Origin: Verrucomicrobiales bacterium
GTDB lineage: Bacteria > Verrucomicrobiota > Verrucomicrobiia > Verrucomicrobiales > DEV007
Direction of reading: 5' to 3'
Length of the DNA: 64,000 nt
Assembly (NCBI GenBank): GCA_029940475.1
Contig: JAPYUT010000002.1
Location: forward strand, 66,934 to 130,933
The notes beneath the pieces are model-generated. The model made no database searches. It was given only the letters and a program-made list of their open reading frames with translations, and was not told where the DNA came from. This document shows, piece after piece, positions 51,898 to 59,912 of this stretch (positions are counted from its first letter, which is position 1; each line of letters starts with the position of its first letter). The translations under genes were made by a program, and so were the position numbers.

Positions 51898-53178
51898 TTA
51901 TCGTTGCTGGGTCAAAGGCGGCTTGCCCGGGCCCTTGGCCTTGCCCTTGTCATTGGAACCGGGGAGCATGACCTTCCCAAGACTGAAAATCGGTGAGTAA
52001 ATAGCGTAAATAAGAAAGCCTACGAGAACTCCGAGCACGAGAATCGTAACCGGTTCAAGCACCTTATCGATTTGGTTGGCAATATTATCCAGTTCTTCTT
52101 CGTAATCATCGGCAATCTCGTCAAGCATCTCGGTCGCAGACCCGGTTTCGGCAGCAATCTCCATGATTCCGCATACGGTGCGACCGTCATCTCCCAGCCA
52201 GTGTGATTCCATCAGGAAACTCTCCGACATGCTCAACCCATCGTTAATATGCTCACGAACACGCTCAAAAAATTCCTTGTAGTATATATGGGGTGCACTC
52301 TTTGCGGTGATTTTTAATCCGGTGTTGATCCTCACCCCCGATTCAAGCAACAGGGCGAGACATCTGAAACTTACCGCAGCAGCTGACTTGCGAACAATCC
52401 CGCCAAGCGTCGGTGTATGTGCAAATACCTTCTGGACCCTTGGGTTCTTTATGATCTTTCCCCAGTTCTTGAACAAGAGCCAGAGCCCCCCAAATGGTAT
52501 CAGCAGCATGTATGGCTGATGAATGAGGATCGAAGATAACTTCATCATCATCCTGGTGGCTCCGGGAAGCTTGGCGCCAAGATCCCCATAGAGCTTCGAA
52601 ACCGCAGGAACCAGAGTGTAGCTCATGGTGATAATCACAGCTACGCCCATCGTCATCACTATCCCCGGATAGATCATTCCCTTCTTGAGCTTCTTGATAA
52701 TTCGTACCGTCTTTTTGCTGGATTTTCCAATCTGGGCAAAAATCTCAGGTAACCGCCCGGATTCCTCACCCGCCTTAATGAGTGCGATGACTTCCGGGCC
52801 AAAAGCATCAGGAAATCTTGTCAACGCATCACTGACCTTGTCACCAAGTGATATCTGATATGCAACCTCTGCAATAATTCCCCGGTAAACAGGGGATTTC
52901 ACACGGTTAGCCTGCAGTTCGAAACTCTTGATTGTTGAAATGTTTCGCTCGAGACAACGCGCAACTCCGGCAAAAAGCGCAGCGCGATCCTCCATATTCC
53001 CCTTCTTCATCGTCAGGCGATGCACTATCTCGTCTGCACCGCTGATATTGGTAACCTTGGCATGTTCGTTAGCAGCCTTACCGGCACCCAAAATAGCCTT
53101 GTCATCAGAATCCGTATCAACAATGACGAGACTGGTTCGCCCGGTATTAACATTGCAAAGCGCGACTTTCTTCAGCAT
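51898..53178 (-). CDS. pilC: type IV pilus inner-membrane platform protein PilC
   Basis: This is a 426-residue PilC/GspF protein with two helical T2SSF domains (about 60-180 and 265-385) and membrane segments near 165-190, 215-235 and 385-410. Motifs are ALFAGVARCLERNISTIKSF, IALIKAGEESGRLPEIF and IMEIAAETGSATEML. The first 55 residues replace the usual N-terminal MxxFxYxA module with a short, different one. PilC transmits ATPase motion to the growing pilus. It is the downstream partner of the minor pilin genes and lies upstream of the major pilin; the stop codon is followed by a 351-base spacer. A Lys/Pro/Gly-rich tail ends the protein. Confidence 0.9.
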   Translation of the reverse strand: MLKKVALCNVNTGRTSLVIVDTDSDDKAILGAGKAANEHAKVTNISGADEIVHRLTMKKGNMEDRAALFAGVARCLERNISTIKSFELQANRVKSPVYRGIIAEVAYQISLGDKVSDALTRFPDAFGPEVIALIKAGEESGRLPEIFAQIGKSSKKTVRIIKKLKKGMIYPGIVMTMGVAVIITMSYTLVPAVSKLYGDLGAKLPGATRMMMKLSSILIHQPYMLLIPFGGLWLLFKNWGKIIKNPRVQKVFAHTPTLGGIVRKSAAAVSFRCLALLLESGVRINTGLKITAKSAPHIYYKEFFERVREHINDGLSMSESFLMESHWLGDDGRTVCGIMEIAAETGSATEMLDEIADDYEEELDNIANQIDKVLEPVTILVLGVLVGFLIYAIYSPIFSLGKVMLPGSNDKGKAKGPGKPPLTQQR

Positions 53179-53226
53179 TATATTCTCTCTCGTTAGTAGC
53201 GTAACAACTACGAATGAAACTGGTCT

Positions 53227-53703
53227 CTAGGAACCAGTGCTCGGGCGCAGTGCGGTAATCACTGGAAGTTTGCGCTTTGATGCTTCACCTCCAGGTCCAC
53301 CGGACCATTTCCCCTCAGCCCAGAGCGCATTGGAAGCACTGGTGTTGAAAACAATATCAACCTTAGCCCTGTCCATTGAGCCGACACCAGCCACCGGCAA
53401 CTGATCCTCGATAATTGATATGCTGGATAATACAGGATCGGGCGGGAGAATACGGACAATTTCCTCCGGGCTTAACCCAAGGCTATAAAGACGCGCGGCA
53501 TTTTCACCAATTGCCACTGCACGGGCAATACGGTGTCCTGTCTCCTCCTGAGAAACAGTTGCCAAACTCAATGAGAGTGCAGCCCCAACACCAAGAGCAA
53601 TAATGCCGCAAGCGGCAAGAACTTCAACCAGGCTGTATGCAGCGCAGTTCAGTTGCCGCCGACAATTCAACCTCCTCATTGAGCACTTAATGTTCAGTTT
53701 CAT
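53227..53703 (-). CDS. minor pilin (PilV/GspI-like)
   Basis: This is a 158-residue prepilin from the ATG at 53703. The leader RRQLNCAA is followed by N-helix YSLVEVLAACGIIALGVGAA with Ala at -1 and an unusual Tyr at +1 instead of Phe. The globular part is short (about 55-158) and includes VAIGENAARLYSLGLSPEEI and AKVDIVFNTSASNALW. The size and helix sequence (SLVEVL...GALSLS) resemble PilV or GspI minor pilins. Its start follows the stop codon of the larger upstream gene by 2 bases (TGAGAATG), so translation is coupled. It precedes pilC. Confidence 0.82.
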   Translation of the reverse strand: MKLNIKCSMRRLNCRRQLNCAAYSLVEVLAACGIIALGVGAALSLSLATVSQEETGHRIARAVAIGENAARLYSLGLSPEEIVRILPPDPVLSSISIIEDQLPVAGVGSMDRAKVDIVFNTSASNALWAEGKWSGGPGGEASKRKLPVITALRPSTGS

Positions 53704-53705
53704 TC

Positions 53706-55115
53706 TCAATTAGCGTAACTTTCAATCCAGGCAGTCCGGGGCACCAACCTTTCCAGAGCACCGGCATCAGTTTCCCGGTGAATGTGCAGGATTTTAGCAG
53801 GGTTCACACTCCACTTAAAATCCCGGTCGGTTCGAATCCCTCCGTATAAGTTAACAGTCCCACTCGGGGAATCCCCTGCAGTCATTCTACAGTTCTCAGC
53901 AATCAGCATTAACCTCCAACTCGGGTTTTCATCAGCATCGGCAAAAGTTAACCGGACTTCATCAGTATTGGTGTCATGTCTCTTGAGACCAAGAAGCAGT
54001 CGGCGATTGTTGCTGCCCCTGAAATTAATATTCCGCAAGGACCTTCCTGAAGCGTCAGTCTGATGAATCAGGATCATGACTGCCCCTTGCGATCCGGCAT
54101 TGGCAAAGGATAAAGCATCACCTTGCCCATGAAGATTGATCGTCCTTACATGATCGCCAACCATCACGCTCGTCAGGTGGGAATCAGCAAGTGTTATATT
54201 GATATTACCGGAACCGTCACTCCTGGCTCCCCTGCCGCTGTCAAATTCAGTGTCACCGGAAAGCACTATATGGCTTCCCTTCAGTAACTTATTTTTCATG
54301 GACCATGGCACATCAGGATCAGGATCAATCACATCCAGCCTGCCATCGTAAGCATTACTTCCTGCAACTTCCCCTGCAGTATTGGTCACCAGCGGATAAT
54401 TGGTCGGCGCAATCCAGTGGCCTTCAAGATTCCTTATTTTTCTCCCGACAGGCGAACCGCCCTGGGTGTATGTGATATACCGCTCACTGCGAATACCGCT
54501 GTCGGCAACGACAGGCAACCCGGATGACCAGATAACAGTACTGCCATGAACCCGTATCTGACCGCTTAATTCATTGCCTGTCGAAGGCGCAAGGGTTGAT
54601 TTGTGCATCACCATCAGATCACCTATTAGCTGGGGAGCCCGCGACTTTAGCAAATAAGCCCTGTTATATGTGCTGGCAATCGCGGCAGTAGCCGGATCGT
54701 TGTCGTGATTAACGTTGATGGTAACACTCACGGGCAACTCAACATGATACCCATAGCCGTTAGCCATGCCGGTACTCACCTCCCCTGGCGGCCTAATCAG
54801 TGAGGCCAACGGTGCAGTATCAGCAGATGCCATTTCGACAATTCCCGCGCCGTCAGGAAGAGTAATCCTGGCAGCAGGCACAGTAACCTTGGCGAGAGCA
54901 TGGCGATAAATAAATTCGTCAGCGACGGCCCTGGCGTTAATCTTTGCAATACGATGGTTCGAACTAAGCTCCATGCTCTCGATATAAAATGCCCTGCTGG
55001 TAAGCAGCGAAATCCACGCTGCAACCCCGAATGTACCAAGTGCCATCACCACCAGCCCCATCAATATGGCACTTCCTGAAATCGCAAAGCGTGGATGAAT
55101 GAAAGAATGATTCAT
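53706..55115 (-). CDS. large PilX-like pilus-associated protein
   Basis: This is a 469-residue protein from the ATG at 55115; an upstream TTG at 55148 would overlap the preceding gene. A short leader (MNHSFIHPRFAIS) is followed by a hydrophobic helix GSAILMGLVVMALGTFGVAA that lacks the Glu at +5, as is typical of PilX-type proteins. A large beta-rich domain follows (about 90-460) with repeated motifs such as GSTVIWSSGLPVVADSG and DSHLTSVMVGDHVRTINLHG. Such big PilX-like proteins occur in pilus loci between PilV and PilW. Its role is probably in priming or adhesion. It begins 10 bases after the PilW-like gene. Confidence 0.7.
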   Translation of the reverse strand: MNHSFIHPRFAISGSAILMGLVVMALGTFGVAAWISLLTSRAFYIESMELSSNHRIAKINARAVADEFIYRHALAKVTVPAARITLPDGAGIVEMASADTAPLASLIRPPGEVSTGMANGYGYHVELPVSVTINVNHDNDPATAAIASTYNRAYLLKSRAPQLIGDLMVMHKSTLAPSTGNELSGQIRVHGSTVIWSSGLPVVADSGIRSERYITYTQGGSPVGRKIRNLEGHWIAPTNYPLVTNTAGEVAGSNAYDGRLDVIDPDPDVPWSMKNKLLKGSHIVLSGDTEFDSGRGARSDGSGNINITLADSHLTSVMVGDHVRTINLHGQGDALSFANAGSQGAVMILIHQTDASGRSLRNINFRGSNNRRLLLGLKRHDTNTDEVRLTFADADENPSWRLMLIAENCRMTAGDSPSGTVNLYGGIRTDRDFKWSVNPAKILHIHRETDAGALERLVPRTAWIESYAN

Positions 55116-55125
55116 AAGCTGCAAA

Positions 55126-56076
55126 TCACATCGATGGGAACAGCGCAACGGTGAAGAAGTAATTCGTCCTTCCCGCCATTGTGGCGTAATCAGGCAACGG
55201 GTTCGCTACTCCCGGAGGAATTGATGGCGCATACCCGGAGTCAGCCATAGCACCCTGATTTGCGAGGGTTGGAGAAGCCGGATCCGGCCACCAGATGAAG
55301 TAGAACGGCATATCAGCAGCCGTCTTGTAGCGATCAATCTCGCCCTCATCATGGACAAGGCGGGCGCGCCGCTCATGAAATACAAAAAGCGGCTTGAACG
55401 GCACTCCGTTTAAGCCGTTAGGAAAAAACACATCATAATAATCAGTAAGAGCATTCCATGAATAGCGTTTAACACTAACATAAGTGCCGCTTGGTTTCGC
55501 AGTTGCCTGAATATCAATGTCGTAAATGGCGCGCACTGAAAGAAAACCGGAAAATCCGCTGGGTTGCAGGATATATATCGACCCGTTGTCATAAGGAGAA
55601 GATCCCCGCCACCCTTTATAGACCGATGAACTCTGGTTGAAGATCGCTTTAAGATGAATGCGGAAAGCTTCCGAAGAATCGAGGGTTCGTCCATCCTCGG
55701 GTGCCGGTATATAAACCGGACGAACAGTATTCAACCCGCTACGTGCCAAACAATAAACTGCTGAACCGTGGGCAATATCCTCCCAGAAACGCTCACGAAG
55801 CAAGTCTGCAGTCGCAGCTCTTCCATAATTTGGGGCATCGTATGAATCAACACTATCGCCCGCCAGATTGTAATAATTGTTAGCTGCCGCGTGACCTATC
55901 TCAATAGCACCATAACTGCTAAGACGACGCTGATTCATGCCAATGGCACTGAATGCCAGTGCCGCCGCACCCATCACAGATGCCGCAACGGCAGAAGCAA
56001 TCATTACCTCGACAAGAGAAAACCCAACCATCCTGCAATGCGGCGGGATTAATCGGTCGTGATTTGAATTTTTCAT
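55126..56076 (-). CDS. minor pilin PilW-like
   Basis: This is a 316-residue prepilin from the ATG at 56076 (a GTG two codons upstream is possible). The leader ends in PPHCRMVG and the N-helix is FSLVEVMIASAVAASVMGAA, with Gly at -1 and Glu at +5. The large C-terminal domain (about 40-316) is beta-rich with Tyr-rich motifs (YNLAGDSVDSYDAPNYGRA) and FHERRARLVHDEGEIDRYKT. The size matches PilW/GspJ-type minor pilins that prime pilus assembly. It lies between the PilP-like gene upstream and the PilX-like gene downstream, the usual order of a pilus minor-pilin block. Confidence 0.83.
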   Translation of the reverse strand: MKNSNHDRLIPPHCRMVGFSLVEVMIASAVAASVMGAAALAFSAIGMNQRRLSSYGAIEIGHAAANNYYNLAGDSVDSYDAPNYGRAATADLLRERFWEDIAHGSAVYCLARSGLNTVRPVYIPAPEDGRTLDSSEAFRIHLKAIFNQSSSVYKGWRGSSPYDNGSIYILQPSGFSGFLSVRAIYDIDIQATAKPSGTYVSVKRYSWNALTDYYDVFFPNGLNGVPFKPLFVFHERRARLVHDEGEIDRYKTAADMPFYFIWWPDPASPTLANQGAMADSGYAPSIPPGVANPLPDYATMAGRTNYFFTVALFPSM

Positions 56077-56117
56077 TGTCACGGCTCAAATCTCTTCTGC
56101 TTTGAGCGCACTTACCT

Positions 56118-56705
56118 TTATTCGGAATCGGATTCCTCCATCGATGCGTAGACGAGTTGTGCGGCAACATTTGATCCGCCTTTGGAGGCGGTCGGCAAGA
56201 GAACTCCAACTCTGGGATCAAGATCAATCTCCAGTGTGATCTTGCGGGGCTTGTCAGCCTCCTCATCCGCAACCCATGTAATCTCAACCAGTTCAGGAGT
56301 AATCTTTGTAACCCGTAAATCATCCGATTGCCCGGGAATAAGCCGTGGAATGAGGTTTCCCTCACTGAGAATAATGCCGCCCAGTTGAGCCTTATACCCA
56401 TCCTGCCCCCTGGCGATGCCTGACACCGAGAAAGACTCAAGAGCCAGACGAATCCGTGAGTCCTCACTCTGGCTGTCTTCGGCAGGCTGCCCTTTATCCC
56501 CTTTGGTGCGATCTGCAAATGGATTCCTCTCCTCCTGCCTGAGAATAAAGGTTTTTATCATGCTTTCCTTCTCATGCGGAAGCACCCCAACCTCCTTAAC
56601 TGAAGGCAACACAGCATTATTACCAAGCTTAACTGGAACCTGGGCAATTGAATTCCCTACAACTGCCGTCCCGGCAAGCACTAAAATTATAATGTAAATC
56701 TTCAT
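56118..56705 (-). CDS. PilP-like periplasmic pilus assembly protein
   Basis: This is a 195-residue exported protein (signal about 1-21). After a linker it carries the RNPFADRT motif near 57-64, the RxPF-like signature of PilP/GspC-type periplasmic proteins. A beta-rich C-terminal domain follows (about 85-180) containing FSVSGIARGQDGYKAQLGGI and DLRVTKITPELVEITWV, which resembles the PilP/HR domain that contacts the secretin. It has no lipobox. PilP links the PilM/N/O inner-membrane complex with the outer-membrane secretin PilQ. It directly follows the PilO-like gene, and the order T-M-N-O-P supports the call. No pilQ gene lies in the window. Confidence 0.65.
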   Translation of the reverse strand: MKIYIIILVLAGTAVVGNSIAQVPVKLGNNAVLPSVKEVGVLPHEKESMIKTFILRQEERNPFADRTKGDKGQPAEDSQSEDSRIRLALESFSVSGIARGQDGYKAQLGGIILSEGNLIPRLIPGQSDDLRVTKITPELVEITWVADEEADKPRKITLEIDLDPRVGVLLPTASKGGSNVAAQLVYASMEESDSE

Positions 56706-56714
56706 ATCAGGATA

Positions 56715-57275
56715 TTAAGTCTTTGATTCTCCGACCTCATCTTCCTCAACGATTGGAACATCAACGGTAAGTTCCATCTTGATATCATTTCCGGATTGCC
56801 CTTTTGACAATCGGCAACTGGAAACCCTGACAGCAGGCATTGAACCCTCAAGATTGGCAAGCCAATTGAGTGTCTTGATGTAATCGTCTTCAAAAACCAG
56901 ACGTGCCTGAAGCGTGCGCGGTATCGTTCCGCCCTTATCCAGATTAACCGTCTCGAAACCCTGGGATAAAGTGATTATATCATCCTGTTTAATACGCAGG
57001 TTAATCAGAGCTTCGCCAAACTGCGGATTGCGCGTCTGCTTGAGATGCGGTTCCCATTGTGACAGGTATTCACGGACAGCTTTTGTATTTTCACGCAAAA
57101 TAATGAAGTTCCGCTGCTGGGCACTACACCCAAACACCGCACTGTCATATGCCGTCTTGGCCACCAGTTCCTCATCCTTGGCAAGCTTCAGCTTATTATG
57201 GAAGCTCATCGTTGCGTAGGCCATTCCAAGAATGGCAATACCCAGGGTAACGCATGCCATATGCTTATTATTCAT
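56715..57275 (-). CDS. PilO-like inner-membrane pilus alignment protein
   Basis: This is a 186-residue bitopic protein. The membrane segment covers about 7-25, a coiled coil about 25-85 follows (KLKLAKDEELVAKTAYDSA and later FIILRENTKAVREYLSQW), and a C-terminal ferredoxin-like domain (about 95-175) has an ALINLRIKQDDIITLSQGFE start and FEDDYIKTLNWLANLEGSMP. This matches PilO in layout, although sequence similarity is low. It overlaps the PilN-like gene by 8 bases and ends 9 bases before the PilP-like gene. PilN and PilO form a heterodimer in the periplasm. Confidence 0.65.
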   Translation of the reverse strand: MNNKHMACVTLGIAILGMAYATMSFHNKLKLAKDEELVAKTAYDSAVFGCSAQQRNFIILRENTKAVREYLSQWEPHLKQTRNPQFGEALINLRIKQDDIITLSQGFETVNLDKGGTIPRTLQARLVFEDDYIKTLNWLANLEGSMPAVRVSSCRLSKGQSGNDIKMELTVDVPIVEEDEVGESKT

Positions 57276-57864
57276 CGGTAAAAGTAAGGTTGGCTGATTC
57301 TTTGTTGCTGTTCTGCCAGATTAACGTCGCCTGATAATCAAGAGAACCTTCCTTGCCGGCAGTCTGGTTGGCGGAATAGGAACGGTATCCAAGGACATTG
57401 ATCGCCTCGAGGGTTGCATCGAGCTGCTTCTGTCCCCCGTTATCAAATTTAAACCCGAGCTTGATCTGATTCGGGTTACTGGGTTCCCTGAACAGGGAGA
57501 GTTCAGCAATTGAACCTTTAACGTCCATGCTGCGTGCTATAGCGACAGCAAGTGGTTGTAATTGTCGAGAACCCTCAACCCAGTCGCGCACATCATTCGC
57601 CCGACGCTCTTCTTCCTTGATTGCCTCGATCTGAGCCATGATGTCCTTCTGCTTGGCAGATTCCTCCGCCACATTCAGTTTCCATTCCTCCTTGGCCTGC
57701 TCTGCATTTCTGTGCTGGAAGAAAAAGAGCGCGTTCAATGAAATGGCCCCGATCACCGACAGCACAAACGCAACCGGCAACAATGCCAGAATGCCGGGAA
57801 GAGGTTGACCAATATCAGGACGGTTAGTCTTCAGGTCATGACACACTTGATGATGGTTTTCCAT
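57268..57864 (-). CDS. PilN-like inner-membrane pilus alignment protein
   Basis: This is a 198-residue bitopic protein. A short cytoplasmic N-terminus (1-25) is followed by a membrane segment (about 26-50), a coiled coil (about 55-95 with KDIMAQIEAIKEEERRANDV) and a C-terminal alpha/beta domain (about 100-190), as in PilN. The usual cytoplasmic PilM-binding INLL motif is not obvious. It starts after a 3-base gap from the PilM-like gene stop codon and overlaps PilO by 8 bases, so the three are co-transcribed. The assignment rests mainly on topology and order. Confidence 0.65.
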   Translation of the reverse strand: MENHHQVCHDLKTNRPDIGQPLPGILALLPVAFVLSVIGAISLNALFFFQHRNAEQAKEEWKLNVAEESAKQKDIMAQIEAIKEEERRANDVRDWVEGSRQLQPLAVAIARSMDVKGSIAELSLFREPSNPNQIKLGFKFDNGGQKQLDATLEAINVLGYRSYSANQTAGKEGSLDYQATLIWQNSNKESANLTFTDE

Positions 57865-57867
57865 GGT

Positions 57868-58761
57868 TTATTTATCCTTGAGCAAGCTCCACAATCCATC
57901 AGTCTGGCTAATGTCACTAACACGCGTGTCCGACAGCAATGAAGCGATCGTGTTCTTGAGCGCTGCTCCATCCTGATCCGAGGCAATAACAATCTGCGCC
58001 CCCGAACCCGCACTCTCAACCAGTGGCATGATAATATTCAGCGCAGGATCAAGATCATCGGCGCCATATAATCCGCTACGCGAGCGTAACTCCATCCAGC
58101 GCTCCTCATCCGTAGTCATTACACATACCGATCCATCACAACACACAATAACAATAATCTTACCGAGAGGATCCTGTGGTTTTCCCTTCAGGTAATCTGC
58201 GCGTGCCTCAATCATTTGGTCGACGGCATCGCAAAATATTCCATAGATGCCACAACAGATTCTGCCAACCTTCAGGTTCGCACCGTTGAAGATTGTCTCG
58301 ATCTGTTTGATGTAATCCTCGTCGACAGCAAGTAACGCACTGCTGTTCGACTCCGGGTTGTGTTTTACCGCATAACGTTTCCCGCGCTCAGCCTTTGAAC
58401 CGAGCGCCGCTTTCGGATTAACGCGAATCAATTCTTCCGATCCTTTTTTACGTGTCAGGTTAGTCTCAAGACTGATCACAAACCGGTGATTCACAGAAAC
58501 CGCACACCATCCGTCATCAGTTAATCCCCGCCATTGCTCCGCCATGTCACCAACGATATCTTTTAACTCTCCGGTAAGTGAACCTGTTTCCCCCAGCACT
58601 CCACCCCGGTCCACGCCTCGCCAGGTAACACCGTCGCGATTCAAGTTAAGCAGAAGTGTACGCCGACGCGGAAATCGCTTCGCCCAACTCACCGTGGAGT
58701 CATCCGGTTCAGATCGGAATGACGCGAAGGTAAGAACGTCTCTTATATCCTGGACTTTCAT
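57868..58761 (-). CDS. PilM-like cytoplasmic pilus protein (divergent)
   Basis: This is a 297-residue cytoplasmic protein. No membrane segments are predicted. Actin-like ATP motifs of PilM are not clearly recognisable; strands such as RTLLLNLNRDGVTWRGVDRG, KIIVIVCCDGSVCVMTTDEE and GSGAQIVIASDQDG suggest an RNase H-like fold. The position immediately before PilN and directly coupled to PilT by a 4-base overlap (58758-58761) supports PilM. PilM binds PilN's cytoplasmic tail and links to PilB/PilT. The strong divergence could mean that ATP binding has been lost. Confidence 0.45.
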   Translation of the reverse strand: MKVQDIRDVLTFASFRSEPDDSTVSWAKRFPRRRTLLLNLNRDGVTWRGVDRGGVLGETGSLTGELKDIVGDMAEQWRGLTDDGWCAVSVNHRFVISLETNLTRKKGSEELIRVNPKAALGSKAERGKRYAVKHNPESNSSALLAVDEDYIKQIETIFNGANLKVGRICCGIYGIFCDAVDQMIEARADYLKGKPQDPLGKIIVIVCCDGSVCVMTTDEERWMELRSRSGLYGADDLDPALNIIMPLVESAGSGAQIVIASDQDGAALKNTIASLLSDTRVSDISQTDGLWSLLKDK

Positions 58762-59825
58762 CGATTCACTGATGGTTGAAGCTCTGCCTCACAGTGGAGA
58801 AATTCAGCAATCTCCTGAGATGTGAATCCGGTGGGCTCTTTGAACACCGGCCTCCAACCTTCCTCTCTGCGGTTGGCAAGGCTTGCATCAAAGCTGCACA
58901 TGCCGCGCTTGCTGCCGGTCTCCAGTTCCTGATCAAGCTTCTTGAACTCGCCGCGACGGATGAGGTTGGATACGGAATCGTATTGCAACAACATTTCGTG
59001 AATCGCAAATCTCTTGCCTTTTGTCTCATCCATGATCAATCGCTGACAGACAATCATCCTGAGTACGTCAGCAAGGGTGCTTTGGGCGCTCTCAACACGC
59101 TCGGCAGGAATCAATTTAAGAAAACGCTGCACGGTCTGCGATGCACTTGAAGTATGCAGGGTGGCTACCACCACGTGCCCGGTCTCAGCTGCCTGCAAAG
59201 CAATTTCCGCGGTTTCCCCGTCACGTATTTCCCCCACCATGATAACGTCAGGATCCTGTCGTAATGATGCGCGTAACGCTTTACTGAAATCGTGATCATC
59301 CTGCCCTATCTCTCTCTGTGAAATAAGCGAGGGAACGCCGGCAGTAGGGTAAAGATATTCGATGGGATCCTCAAATGTAATAAAGTGTTCACGCCGCCGA
59401 AGAGCGCGATGAAGATTCATTGCGGCAATTGTGGTCGTCTTGCCTGAACCTGTGGCACCGCAAATAAGAAATAATCCGTTCTTCGCCTGGAGAAACGATT
59501 TTACAGCGGCATGCGGAACCCGGATATCCTCACAAGAAGGTATGTCGGTGGGCAACAACCGCATAACCCAACGGTAACGTCCACGGCTTACCATACGATT
59601 CACGCGAAAGCGATAATCCCCTATCATCATCGCGTAGTCCGCACATCCCGGTTGCACGGCTAGATTTTCCGGCGACTGGTAGACAAACGAATCAAATACC
59701 AGCTCACCATTACGGCGGTATATGAGCGGCTCCCAGGCGGTAATGTAAAAATCGGAAATCCCGCTACCCTCGGCTAGCTGGATAATTCTCTGCCCCAACG
59801 GGCTGCTTTCTGAAACTCCCTCCAT
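58758..59825 (-). CDS. pilT: type IV pilus retraction ATPase PilT
   Basis: This is a 355-residue PilT ATPase. The N-terminal PAS-like domain (about 1-95) is followed by Walker A GATGSGKTTTIAAMNLH near 120, the Asp box EDPIEYLY, Walker B DPDVIMVGEIRDGETAEIAL near 185 and the His box ETGHVVVATLHTSSASQTVQ near 213. The family's C-terminal AIRNLIREGK region has the counterpart SVSNLIRRGEFKKLDQELETG. Unlike PilB it has no zinc motif. PilT depolymerises the pilus, driving twitching and DNA uptake. It is the second gene of the pilus transcript, separated from the giant prepilin gene by 87 bases with a hairpin in the gap. Confidence 0.93.
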   Translation of the reverse strand: MEGVSESSPLGQRIIQLAEGSGISDFYITAWEPLIYRRNGELVFDSFVYQSPENLAVQPGCADYAMMIGDYRFRVNRMVSRGRYRWVMRLLPTDIPSCEDIRVPHAAVKSFLQAKNGLFLICGATGSGKTTTIAAMNLHRALRRREHFITFEDPIEYLYPTAGVPSLISQREIGQDDHDFSKALRASLRQDPDVIMVGEIRDGETAEIALQAAETGHVVVATLHTSSASQTVQRFLKLIPAERVESAQSTLADVLRMIVCQRLIMDETKGKRFAIHEMLLQYDSVSNLIRRGEFKKLDQELETGSKRGMCSFDASLANRREEGWRPVFKEPTGFTSQEIAEFLHCEAELQPSVNR

Positions 59826-59858
59826 GTGTGTGGCACGGTTGTGGTTTTGCTTTTATTG

Positions 59859-59894
59859 CGGGAGTGCACCAATTACTCAATCGATGCACTCCCG
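59859..59894. other. 10-base-pair hairpin between giant prepilin and pilT genes
   Basis: CGGGAGTGCA (59859-59868) and TGCACTCCCG (59885-59894) form a perfect stem with a 16-base loop, 19 bases past the giant prepilin stop codon. In the minus direction it is followed by CAATAAAAGC rather than a T run, so it is more likely an RNA-stability or processing element, or a weak terminator, than a strong stop. Confidence 0.55.
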
Positions 59895-59912
59895 TCATAT
59901 TGTGATTGGTTA

